Assembly: GCA_014237405.1 (NCBI GenBank)
Contig: JABZFO010000165.1
Location: 1-43,819, forward strand
Source of the DNA: Desulfosarcina sp.
GTDB taxonomy: Bacteria > Desulfobacterota > Desulfobacteria > Desulfobacterales > Desulfosarcinaceae
Length of the DNA: 43,819 nt
Direction: 5' to 3'
The position numbers and the translations under genes are program-made. The notes beneath the pieces were generated by a model, which saw only the letters and a program-made list of their open reading frames with translations, was not told the DNA's origin and did no database searches. Positions 8,721-15,970 of this stretch are shown here, in pieces (the stretch's first letter is position 1; each line of letters begins with the position of its first letter).

Positions 8721-10244
8721 ATGGTTACGACGCATATCAACAACATGCTCGGTCGCATTCCCTTCCGCATTTTCCTGCCGGTGGTGCTGACGGTGCTGCT
8801 GTTCATCATGACGATCTTCCTGCTCATCCTGCCCATGGTGGAAGAGCGCCTCCTGGAGGGTAAGCGAGAGGTCATCCGCGAACTGGTGGCGTCGGCCTGG
8901 AGCAGCCTGGATGGCTACGTCCGGCAGGAACGCCAGGGAGTGCTGACGCGGACCGAGGCCCAGGCACTGGCCATGAACCACATCCGGGGGTTGAGGTACG
9001 GGCAGGATTTCAAGGACTATTTCTGGATCAACGACATGCAGCCGCGCATGATCATGCACCCCTACCGCCCGGACATGGAAGGAAAGGACATTTCCACCTT
9101 TGCGGATCCGGCGGGCAAGCGGCTTTTCGTGGTTTGCGTGGAGATCGTGCGGGCAAGCGGCGCCGGTTTTGTGGACTACCAGTGGCAGTGGATGGATGAC
9201 CCGACACGGATCGTACCCAAGATTTCATACGTCATGGGCTTCGACCCGTGGGGATGGGTCATCGGCACAGGCATCTACGTGGAGGACGTGCACGCCCAGA
9301 TTTCCGCCATCACCCGGAAACTCTCCCTCATCTGCATCTCGATCCTTTTTCTGATCATCGTTCTCTCCATCCACATCATCTGGCACGGCGTGAAGGTAAC
9401 CCGGGAAAAAAAGCTGGCCGAAGAAAAGGCACTGGTCAAACAGGAACAACTCTTTCAGGCTGCCAAGATGGTTTCCCTGGGCACCCTGGTTTCCGGTGTT
9501 GCCCATGAGATCAACAACCCCATCACCTCGGTCATGCTCAACGCGCCCAACCTCACCCGAATGTGGGAGGCGGTACTGCCCATCCTCGATCGCCACCATG
9601 CGCAGCACGGTGATTTCCAGGTGGGGGCTACCGTCTACAGTCGGATCCGCGACCGGGTGCCCCAGATGCTGGCCGGCATCACCGACGATGCCCGGCGGGT
9701 CCGGAATATTGTGGCAGACCTGAAAGACTTTGCCCGGGACAACCCCTCCGATATAAAGGATGATGTGGATTTGAACGAGGTGGTGAATAAGGCCGTGGGG
9801 CTGACCGCCAATCTGATTAAAAAATCCACGAAACACTTTATCCTGACTTGCCGTCCGGATCTGACAGGCTTTTTGGGAAACGCCCAGCGCATCGAACAGG
9901 TGGTCATCAACCTGGTGGTCAACGCCTGCCAGGCGCTGCCGGGTCCTGATCGGTCAGTGACCGTGGTCACCGGGTTCGAGGCGGAAAAGAATCAGATCCT
10001 TCTTGAAGTGAGGGATGAGGGCCAAGGCATCGACGCGGACGCGCTAAAGCGAATCACCGACCCCTTTTTTACCACCAAGCGAGAGCGGGGCGGCACCGGC
10101 CTCGGTCTGGCCATTTCCGATCGCATTGTGAGGGACCATGGCGGCACCATGACTTTTGAATCGACGCCGGGTAAGGGAACAACGGTCCGCGTGACGTTTC
10201 CTCTGGCTATCGAACCCCATCGAAGGGAGAAACGGGTATCTTAG
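8721..10244 (+). CDS. Cache-domain sensor histidine kinase
   Basis: Membrane sensor of about 507 residues. A first membrane helix (near 10-35) is followed by an extracytoplasmic single-Cache-like domain with FKDYFWINDMQPRMIMHPYR and FDPWGWVIGTGIYVEDV, typical of sensors of small organic acids. A second helix lies near 205-228. The kinase core has the phospho-acceptor His262 in VSGVAHEINNPITS, and an ATPase domain with DEGQGID, PFFTTK and GTGLGLAIS. The start is uncertain: ATG at 8721 is preceded by no clear ribosome site, and TTG at 8712 is also in frame. Its stop lies one base before the start of the response regulator, so the two are translationally coupled. Confidence 0.9.
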   Translation: MVTTHINNMLGRIPFRIFLPVVLTVLLFIMTIFLLILPMVEERLLEGKREVIRELVASAWSSLDGYVRQERQGVLTRTEAQALAMNHIRGLRYGQDFKDYFWINDMQPRMIMHPYRPDMEGKDISTFADPAGKRLFVVCVEIVRASGAGFVDYQWQWMDDPTRIVPKISYVMGFDPWGWVIGTGIYVEDVHAQISAITRKLSLICISILFLIIVLSIHIIWHGVKVTREKKLAEEKALVKQEQLFQAAKMVSLGTLVSGVAHEINNPITSVMLNAPNLTRMWEAVLPILDRHHAQHGDFQVGATVYSRIRDRVPQMLAGITDDARRVRNIVADLKDFARDNPSDIKDDVDLNEVVNKAVGLTANLIKKSTKHFILTCRPDLTGFLGNAQRIEQVVINLVVNACQALPGPDRSVTVVTGFEAEKNQILLEVRDEGQGIDADALKRITDPFFTTKRERGGTGLGLAISDRIVRDHGGTMTFESTPGKGTTVRVTFPLAIEPHRREKRVS

Positions 10245-10245
10245 C

Positions 10246-11667
10246 ATGAGCATTTCGTTGAACCCACCTCGGCCTATTATGATCGTGGATGATGAACCCT
10301 CCATCTTGCTGGCCATCGATACGACCCTGCAGATGGCCGGGTTGAGCAACACGATCACCTGCCAGGACAGCCGCCGGGTGATGGGCATACTGGCCGACAC
10401 CCCGATCGAGGCCATGCTGCTGGACCTGAACATGCCCAACGTAGACGGCCACAGGCTGTTGGACGATGTGCGACGGGAATACCCGGATGTGCCGGTGATC
10501 ATCGTCACCGGCGCCGTGGATGTGGAAACCGCAGTGCGGTGCATAAAAGCGGGGGCCTTCGACTACATCGTCAAGCCGGAGGAGGCGGAACGCCTGATCA
10601 CTGCCGTCAACCGGGCGGTCTCCTTTAACGAACTCAAGCGAGAGAACCAGTCTCTTCGCCGGCACATGCTTCACAACGACCTGGAAAATCCGGAGGCCTT
10701 TAGCCGCATCATCACCGGGAATAAAGAGATGCTGACCATTTTCCAGTATGTGGAATCCATCGCAACCACGTCTCAACCGGTTCTGATTCGGGGGAAAACC
10801 GGTGTCGGCAAAGAGTTGATCGCCCGGACGATCCACCAGTTGAGCGGCCTGAAGGGGGAGTTTGTGGCGGTTAACGCAGCAGGACTGGACGACACCGTGT
10901 TTTCAGACACCCTGTTTGGTCATGTAAAGGGTGCTTTTACCGGTGCCGACACCCCGCGCTGCGGATTGATCGAACAGGCCAGGGACGGAACCCTGTTCCT
11001 GGATGAAATCGGGGATCTGACACAAGCCTCCCAGGTGAAACTGCTGCGGCTGTTGCAGGAAGGCGAATACCTTCCTCTGGGATCCGACGAGCCTAAGTTG
11101 GCAAACGCCCGGATTATCGCCGCCACCAACCAGAATCTGGCCACGCTCCAGCAGACGGGAGGATTCAGGAAAGATCTCAACTATCGCCTGCGGACTCATC
11201 GCATATACATCCCTCCGCTGCGGGAGCGGTTGGATGATATCCCGCTGTTGCTGGCGCATTTTCTGGAAAATGCCGCGTCTCGGCTGGACAAGCCCACGCC
11301 GTCGGTGCCCAACGAACTGATTAGCCTGTTGAAAACCTATGGTTATCCCGGCAATGTCCGGGAGTTGGAGTCCATGATTTTCGATGCCGTGAGCCGTCAC
11401 CGGTCAGGGGTCCTCACTCTTGACTCGTTCAAATCCCACATTGCCAGGGAACAGTCGGCGGGTACGCCCTCACCGGCATCCCCGGATGCCGATGCCCATC
11501 TCCTGATCGCTTTTTCCGAAAAACTACCCACCATCAAGCAGGCCACCCGGCTTCTGGTTGAAGAGGCCATGCGCCGCAGCCACGGCAACCAGTCCGTGGC
11601 CGCTAGAATTCTGGGCATATCCCAACAGGCGCTGAGCAAACGCCTGAAAAAAAATGCCAATCTCTGA
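10246..11667 (+). CDS. sigma-54-dependent response regulator (NtrC type)
   Basis: A 473-residue transcription activator. Receiver domain: acidic pair Asp15-Asp16, phospho-acceptor Asp60 (LLDLNMPNVDG), Lys in VKPEE. AAA+ domain: Walker A GKTGVGKE near 183, the sigma-54 contact loop GAFTGA near 229, Walker B GTLFLDEIGD. Fis-type helix-turn-helix at the C-terminus (NQSVAARILGISQQALSKRL). The Walker A has Lys where Glu is common (GKTG rather than GETG). The kinase gene directly upstream is its partner, and two palindromes directly downstream are its likely binding sites, so it probably controls the small HisKA gene and MFS transporter that follow. Confidence 0.95.
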   Translation: MSISLNPPRPIMIVDDEPSILLAIDTTLQMAGLSNTITCQDSRRVMGILADTPIEAMLLDLNMPNVDGHRLLDDVRREYPDVPVIIVTGAVDVETAVRCIKAGAFDYIVKPEEAERLITAVNRAVSFNELKRENQSLRRHMLHNDLENPEAFSRIITGNKEMLTIFQYVESIATTSQPVLIRGKTGVGKELIARTIHQLSGLKGEFVAVNAAGLDDTVFSDTLFGHVKGAFTGADTPRCGLIEQARDGTLFLDEIGDLTQASQVKLLRLLQEGEYLPLGSDEPKLANARIIAATNQNLATLQQTGGFRKDLNYRLRTHRIYIPPLRERLDDIPLLLAHFLENAASRLDKPTPSVPNELISLLKTYGYPGNVRELESMIFDAVSRHRSGVLTLDSFKSHIAREQSAGTPSPASPDADAHLLIAFSEKLPTIKQATRLLVEEAMRRSHGNQSVAARILGISQQALSKRLKKNANL

Positions 11668-11691
11668 CACTCCACAACATTTTTTGTAATC

Positions 11692-11705
11692 ACAACTTAA
11701 GTTGT
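11692..11705. promoter_or_regulatory. activator-binding palindrome, site 1
   Basis: ACAACTTAAGTTGT is a perfect 14-bp palindrome, repeated exactly at 11784. The two sites are 92 bp apart centre to centre and lie upstream of a -24/-12 promoter, as expected for enhancer sites of the adjacent NtrC-type regulator. Confidence 0.75.
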
Positions 11706-11783
11706 AGATGGTGACCGATCCCGATACAATCCATCAGCAGACCAGGAATTGCTCAATTCCGTGGCGATTTAGTTGTTCTCGTT

Positions 11784-11797
11784 ACAACTTAAGTTGT
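11784..11797. promoter_or_regulatory. activator-binding palindrome, site 2
   Basis: Exact second copy of the palindrome at 11692. It ends 76 bp before the -24 element, with an AT-rich stretch between. Confidence 0.75.
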
Positions 11798-11873
11798 GGG
11801 CAGCATCCCGTCCGATCAGCCTAAAATAAATTTATTCTTTATAAATTCAACACATTAATAAATTTTTTAGACA

Positions 11874-11889
11874 TGGCATGACTTTTGTT
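11874..11889 (+). promoter_or_regulatory. sigma-54 promoter for the HisKA-MFS unit
   Basis: TGGCATGACTTTTGTT has the TGGCA and TTG blocks with correct five-base spacing; the usual GC at -12 is GT. Transcription would start near 11901, 80 nt before the small HisKA gene. Confidence 0.65.
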
Positions 11890-11982
11890 TGTCCAAATTA
11901 AATGAATGCAATTCAGCTGATACCGACTGTTCAATCAATAGTGTCTATTAACCGCAACAGCTAAAACTGAGGAGAGAATTCC

Positions 11983-12204
11983 ATGGTTCCTGAAGCAACG
12001 AAGGCGCTTTCAGAAAAACAAGTGGTTACCCATGAGTTTGTAAATTCCCTGACATCCGTGCGGTCCCTTTCCGCGCTTCTGGCGGATTACCCGGGACTGG
12101 ATGCCGGCGACCGAAACCGATTCATAAACATCGTCCGCGATGAAACGGAGCGCCTGGTCCGGCTGATGGATCGTCTGAATGTGGTGACCGAAACCACCGC
12201 GTAA
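11983..12204 (+). CDS. stand-alone HisKA (DHp) domain protein
   Basis: A 73-residue protein that is little more than a histidine-kinase dimerisation and phosphotransfer domain. His17 sits in an H-box-like helix (VTHEFVNSLTSVRSLSALL), and the second helix (NRFINIVRDETERLVRLMDRL) matches the HisKA pattern. There is no ATPase domain, sensor or membrane segment, and the stop codon is followed by non-coding sequence, so it is not a frameshifted longer kinase. The H-box has Phe-Val-Asn where Leu-Arg-Thr/Asn is usual. GGAGAG precedes the ATG. It could be a phosphotransfer intermediate, or a decoy that dimerises with a kinase. Function is not known; the domain call is by pattern. Confidence 0.75.
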   Translation: MVPEATKALSEKQVVTHEFVNSLTSVRSLSALLADYPGLDAGDRNRFINIVRDETERLVRLMDRLNVVTETTA

Positions 12205-12218
12205 CTGTGAATGAACTA

Positions 12219-12295
12219 CCCCGCAGCAGAGCTGACGGGGTATCAACCGCTAACTGCTAAAAAGGAAACGCAGCAAGCTGCGGGGAATTTACCCC
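12219..12295 (+). other. leader with alternative RNA pairings
   Basis: Between the HisKA gene and the transporter, CCCCGCAGC (12219-12227) can pair locally with a following CGGGG, or perfectly with GCTGCGGGG (12277-12285); the latter can instead pair with ACCCC (12291-12295). Such mutually exclusive stems resemble attenuators, but there is no T-run. Confidence 0.35.
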
Positions 12296-12364
12296 AAGAG
12301 ATTAAAAAAGATTTAAGAATAAGACATATTTAAAATGCAAACAAACATGCAAACGGAGAAAACC

Positions 12365-13693
12365 ATGAACGAGATCAAGAACAGAGGATGGAGCGTGACT
12401 ATGGCGGGCCTGGGGATCAACCTGGCGCTTGGAATCCTTTACACCTGGAGTATATTCAAACAGACCATCAAGGAATCGGTGATGGCCAAAGATGGCGTGT
12501 TTAACTGGGATATGGCCTCGCTCAACGATCCCTTTGCCGTCTGCTGCCTGATGTTTACGGTGGCCATGATCTTTGCCGGTCGGCTTCAGGATAAACTCAG
12601 CCCCCGCCTGACCGCCGTCATCGGCGGTATCCTCACCGGTGCCGGTCTCATCGTCATCTCCCAGTCCAACGCCCTGTTTGCCTGGATTCTGGGCTTCGGC
12701 GTCCTTACCGGTCTGGGCCTAGGATTTGGGTATGCCTCGGCCACGCCGCCGGCCATCAAATGGTTTCCATCTTCGAAAACAGGGATGATTGCCGGCATCG
12801 TCGTTGCCGGGTTCGGTTTAGCCTCCGTATACATCGCCCCGCTGGCCAATTTTCTCATCGCCAATTTCGGTCTCAGCCGATCCATGCTCATTTTCGGTGT
12901 CTCTTTTCTGGCGGTGGTCTGCATCCTGTCCATGTTTCTCGTCAACCCGCCGGACGGGTACGTCCCTGCAGACGCGGCACCCACGGCAGATGCCGCTGCT
13001 ATGCCGGCCACACCCGCCGCCGATTTTGCTCCTTTGCAGATGCTAAAAACCGCTGCGTTTTACAAGTTGTGGTTCATGTATTTCATCGGTGCGGGAGCGG
13101 CGCTGATCATCATCGGCGGCGTCGCCGGCATGGCCAAGAAGAGCATGGGCGATCTGGCCTGGATGGTCGTGGCGCTGATGGCCATTGGAAATGCCGGCGG
13201 CCGGATCGTGGCCGGGGTGATTTCCGACAAGATCGGCCGCACCAAAACCCTGCTGATCATGATGAGCTTGCAGTCCGCCATAATCTTTACCCTGCTGTTC
13301 ATCGGTGAGTCCGAAGCCCTCCTCCTGGTGGCGGCCGCCACCATGGTGGGATTCAACTACGGCACCAATCTTTCCTTGTTCCCATCGGTCACCAAAGACT
13401 ACTTCGGCCTTAAAAATTTTGGAATAAACTATGGCCTGCTATTTTCCGCCTGGGGGATCGGTGGTTTCATCTTCCCCCGAGTTTCACAGATGATCGTGGC
13501 CCGTACCGGCTCCCAGCACACCGCCTACCTCCTGTGCAGTATCCTGCTGGCAGCCGCCGCCATCCTCTCTCTCACTACCGAGGCACCTGGTGCGTCCGAA
13601 AGAAAACAAACGGTGTGGGGGCAGTTCATGGAGAAGATTGCATTCTCCAGTGCCCAGCCCGTCGACGTCTATCTGGGGTCCCGGCATCTTTGA
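12365..13693 (+). CDS. MFS transporter, OFA (oxalate/formate antiporter-like) family
   Basis: Inner-membrane carrier of about 442 residues with twelve predicted membrane helices. The N-terminus shows the OFA pattern (MAGLGINLALGILYTWSIF), then FAGRLQDKLSPR between helices 2 and 3, GYASATPPAIKWFP, and a second half beginning after an Ala/Pro-rich loop near residue 215. Members of the family move oxalate, formate or other small carboxylates; the substrate here is not evident. GGAG six bases before the ATG at 12365 favours that start over two in-frame ATGs upstream. The neighbouring Cache kinase and its regulator probably sense the same small acid and turn this gene on through the sigma-54 promoter. 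Confidence 0.88.
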   Translation: MNEIKNRGWSVTMAGLGINLALGILYTWSIFKQTIKESVMAKDGVFNWDMASLNDPFAVCCLMFTVAMIFAGRLQDKLSPRLTAVIGGILTGAGLIVISQSNALFAWILGFGVLTGLGLGFGYASATPPAIKWFPSSKTGMIAGIVVAGFGLASVYIAPLANFLIANFGLSRSMLIFGVSFLAVVCILSMFLVNPPDGYVPADAAPTADAAAMPATPAADFAPLQMLKTAAFYKLWFMYFIGAGAALIIIGGVAGMAKKSMGDLAWMVVALMAIGNAGGRIVAGVISDKIGRTKTLLIMMSLQSAIIFTLLFIGESEALLLVAAATMVGFNYGTNLSLFPSVTKDYFGLKNFGINYGLLFSAWGIGGFIFPRVSQMIVARTGSQHTAYLLCSILLAAAAILSLTTEAPGASERKQTVWGQFMEKIAFSSAQPVDVYLGSRHL

Positions 13694-13716
13694 TGATTCG
13701 GTGATGGCCCATTCGC

Positions 13717-13745
13717 CCTTAAGGGCCGATAGCCGGCCCTTAAGG
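13717..13745. repeat. 10-bp inverted repeat after the MFS gene
   Basis: CCTTAAGGGC and GCCCTTAAGG form a stem with a nine-base loop, and the short palindrome CCCTTAAGGG is contained within it. No T-run follows, so it is not a classical terminator. Nothing else is recognised in 13694-13912. Confidence 0.5.
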
Positions 13746-13912
13746 AGACGGGCGCAAGAAGATCGTGCCGGCATTCAATTAACCAGGTGTCAGGGGGAGG
13801 TTTGCCGTGGGAGGCAAATTTTAAACAGGATGAAGGGACGCCAACAAGGAAAGGATCTTGATAGTGCGCTTTAGCCAATGCAGCAGCATCGATCACGAAG
13901 GCTTGGAACCGG

Positions 13913-14944
13913 TTATGGAGGACTGACAAGTTTTCTGTAAGGTACGCTATCGGTCCTTTGGGAGACAGTTATTCCCGAGTTATGCATTTTTTTATGAAAT
14001 AGCCGATCCCTGAAATCCGAGGGACTGTCCATATAAAGTCCCAACGCATCTTCAAACCCAAGATCACCCACCAGTCGGATGCCCTGAGCCCGGTATCGAT
14101 ACTGATGAAGTGACAGCGCCGATGCTTGCTCCCGGCTATTTAGATCCGGTATCTTCATATTGTAGCGGACGCCGTACCGCTTCAGCACACCTTTTACCAA
14201 GCCGCCCACCACCGACTCTTCAACGGCCATCCACTCCTCGGCCAGACGACGTGCTGTGGATAGATTCTCCGGCGGGTTTTCCTCCATCTCAGCAGCAATC
14301 TCCCGATCCGTAGCGGTTCCCAGATAATAGTGCAGGGTCTCTTCCACCGGGACCGACATGAGCGTATAAAGGTTTTTGGTGTCGTTCTGCCAGATGGTAA
14401 ACGGCTTGCGTTTCAATCCATAACGCCCCGGCTCCAACATCTCGATCTCCAGGTCAACCGCTCCCAGATGATTGGAAAATATAGCACCGTTGGCCTTGAA
14501 CTTTACACTGCGGCCAGATTCGGCGGTAAAACGGCATACGGCCTCATACTGTTTTGCCAGTCGGTGAACGAGAAACGCGGCAATACCGGTTTTTGGCAGC
14601 GGGGGATAGCTGACCTGAGGGCAGGTGATCGTTTCGTAAAAATTGTCCATCCGGTTCATTTCGAAAACGTAGTCGGTGATATCCCGGCAGTAACGGTGGT
14701 AGGCAGCGCTATGATTTTTCTCCAGTTGTGGAACAAACATCAGGCGAACCCGAAGCTGTTCCACCGACAGCTTTACTCGCTTTTCGAAACCGATTTTTTT
14801 CTTGAGCTGTGTTAACCAATCCTTTCGATGGCTCAGTTGCCGCTGGATGTGTCGCATCACCTCAGGGTCCGGGTCGTCAATAAAATCATGAAACACCAGC
14901 AAGGGGGCCGCCCGTCCCACCATTTGCGGGATGTGCGTGACCAT
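13913..14944 (-). CDS. protein of unknown function (343 aa)
   Basis: I do not recognise this gene. The protein is soluble, rich in charged residues, without signal peptide or membrane helices. It starts at an ATG (14944) with AGGA about nine bases before it; an in-frame TTG lies 18 nt upstream. Notable segments: VEETLHYYLG, followed some 40 residues later by EEWMAVEESVVGGLV, which gives a His/Glu pattern loosely like a metal site, and a basic N-terminal third (RKDWLTQLKKKIGFEKRVK). Codon use and length argue that it is real. It lies alone on the minus strand, convergent with the MFS gene and divergent from the sigma-54/leader module at 15148. Confidence 0.65.
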   Translation of the reverse strand: MVTHIPQMVGRAAPLLVFHDFIDDPDPEVMRHIQRQLSHRKDWLTQLKKKIGFEKRVKLSVEQLRVRLMFVPQLEKNHSAAYHRYCRDITDYVFEMNRMDNFYETITCPQVSYPPLPKTGIAAFLVHRLAKQYEAVCRFTAESGRSVKFKANGAIFSNHLGAVDLEIEMLEPGRYGLKRKPFTIWQNDTKNLYTLMSVPVEETLHYYLGTATDREIAAEMEENPPENLSTARRLAEEWMAVEESVVGGLVKGVLKRYGVRYNMKIPDLNSREQASALSLHQYRYRAQGIRLVGDLGFEDALGLYMDSPSDFRDRLFHKKMHNSGITVSQRTDSVPYRKLVSPP

Positions 14945-15147
14945 CTCCAAGTCTTCCTGCAAAGCTGCAGACGCTGTCCTTACCGGGTTCAGCAGCCATC
15001 CTGCGCTTCAGCAACTGGATTGTTCATCTATCGTTCATCTGTGCTTCGTTCTATCGTCTCTACATATCTATTTATCGGCACATTTATCTCTCTCCATGAG
15101 TCCAAAGACGGCTTCAATAGGTGGGCACACATGTAACATGCTATATA

Positions 15148-15405
15148 AATTAGCGATTTATAATAAGCTGCACCATAACAATGTTAACCTTCCTGTTTCC
15201 CCTACCGGTGCGCAAATTTGGGTATCCGGGTGCAATAAGTGAAACGATTGAAACGGCGAGTCTCCAATGAGAATATTTAATACATTTAATAATTCCAACA
15301 TGTTAGAAAGTTGGCATGCCCATTGCTTTTTCGTTTGGAAACAACACACCGTCGGTCGGTTCCGAAATGCTGAAGGTTCAGCAATGGGTGTGTTGGAAAG
15401 GAGGC
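15148..15405 (+). repeat. promoter/leader module, copy 1
   Basis: About 258 nt that recur at 42451-42709. The first ~115 nt differ at only two or so positions and contain TGCACC, CCGGTGCGCAA and CCGGGTGCAA words, candidate activator sites. A variable AT-rich spacer follows, then a sigma-54 promoter and a structured leader, again nearly identical. The conserved-variable-conserved pattern suggests selection on the enhancer, promoter and RNA rather than a recent copying event. Confidence 0.85.
15312..15327 (+). promoter_or_regulatory. sigma-54 promoter in module copy 1
   Basis: TGGCATGCCCATTGCT fits the -24/-12 consensus with five-base spacing. The predicted transcription start, near 15339, falls just before the structured leader. 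Confidence 0.82.
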
Positions 15406-15420
15406 AATTTCGCCTCCGCG
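15339..15420 (+). ncRNA. structured leader RNA
   Basis: A nine-bp stem (CAACACACC 15342-15350 with GGTGTGTTG 15387-15395) encloses TCGG-TT-CCGA and TGCTGAA/TTCAGCA hairpins. A further GGAGGC/GCCTCC hairpin follows (15400-15417). In copy 2 one base of the main stem changes from A-U to G-U, keeping the pair. It does not match the c-di-GMP (GEMM) riboswitch core or any other class I know. It may be a leader of the 58-residue peptide gene or an independent small RNA. Confidence 0.6.
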
Positions 15421-15425
15421 GGTAG
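15384..15425 (+). CDS. possible 13-residue leader peptide
   Basis: MGVLERRQFRLRG followed by a stop. GAAGG lies seven bases before the ATG, inside the TGCTGAA/TTCAGCA hairpin. Copy 2 encodes MGVLERRRF and then stops, so start, ribosome site and first seven residues are kept. This could simply follow from conservation of the RNA. Confidence 0.3.
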   Translation: MGVLERRQFRLRG

Positions 15426-15464
15426 AAAAGGGGTTATTATAACTTTTTTTAGGAGGTAATTACT

Positions 15465-15641
15465 ATGAAAAACGTTCAGAAAAACATCGTGATGGCAATT
15501 GTCGCCGCAATGCTCCTGGTTGTGGCCGGTGCCGGTCTGGCGATCGCAGAAGACAGCATTACCGGCACCATCACACAAAAGGGTGACGTGATCGTTCTTG
15601 ATTCCCATGGAGGAGGTAGCGAAATAGAAACTTCAAGTTAG
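15465..15641 (+). CDS. 58-residue exported peptide
   Basis: A very short gene with a strong ribosome site (AGGAGG, 15451-15456). The product has a Sec signal peptide (basic start, hydrophobic stretch AIVAAMLLVVAGAG, probable cleavage after LAIA) and a mature part of about 30 residues with the phrase EDSITGTITQKGDVIVLDS, then Gly-Gly-Gly and a polar end. No cysteines. It resembles the first strand pair of a small beta-barrel, but I do not recognise a family. It lies 126 nt downstream of the sigma-54 start site and behind the structured leader. The second copy of the module has no such gene after it. Confidence 0.7.
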   Translation: MKNVQKNIVMAIVAAMLLVVAGAGLAIAEDSITGTITQKGDVIVLDSHGGGSEIETSS

Positions 15642-15746
15642 CCCGTAGCCCCGACGTTCTCGAAAGTTCGGGGTTGCTGACCGAATGCAGTCGCCTGCAT
15701 CCTGGGAAGACCCCGGCCGGATGCAGGATCAGTTGGATCAAAGAAT

Positions 15747-15791
15747 AAAGGCAGGGAAGATTGCTGAAAGGCGGTTTTCCCTGCCTTTTTT
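15747..15791 (+). terminator. terminator after the small peptide gene
   Basis: Twelve-bp stem AAAGGCAGGGAA/TTCCCTGCCTTT followed by T residues. Between the gene and this site are two further hairpins: CCCCGA/TTCGGGG near 15649-15673, and CCTGCATCC/GGATGCAGG at 15694-15727. The 3' untranslated region is therefore highly structured. Confidence 0.8.
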
Positions 15792-15970
15792 AGTGCTATC
15801 CGGTTTTCCCGCATCGTCGACATCCGGGCCGACGATCTCTTCGAATCCGGATTCCTCGATCCGCAGTAGCCATTTTTCGCTGGAAGTGGTATATTTTGAA
15901 TTATGGGCTGCAATCGTGCCGCCCGGTCAAGGACCGTTTTTCACACCACGCGTTTCGATTTTAAAGCAAC

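Noticed and set aside
13590-13874. Open frame overlapping the end of the MFS gene
   Set aside because: It is the MFS gene in another frame plus non-coding sequence.
15339-15420. Leader as a c-di-GMP or cAMP-GMP (GEMM) riboswitch
   Set aside because: The conserved core words of that class are not found; the stem order differs.
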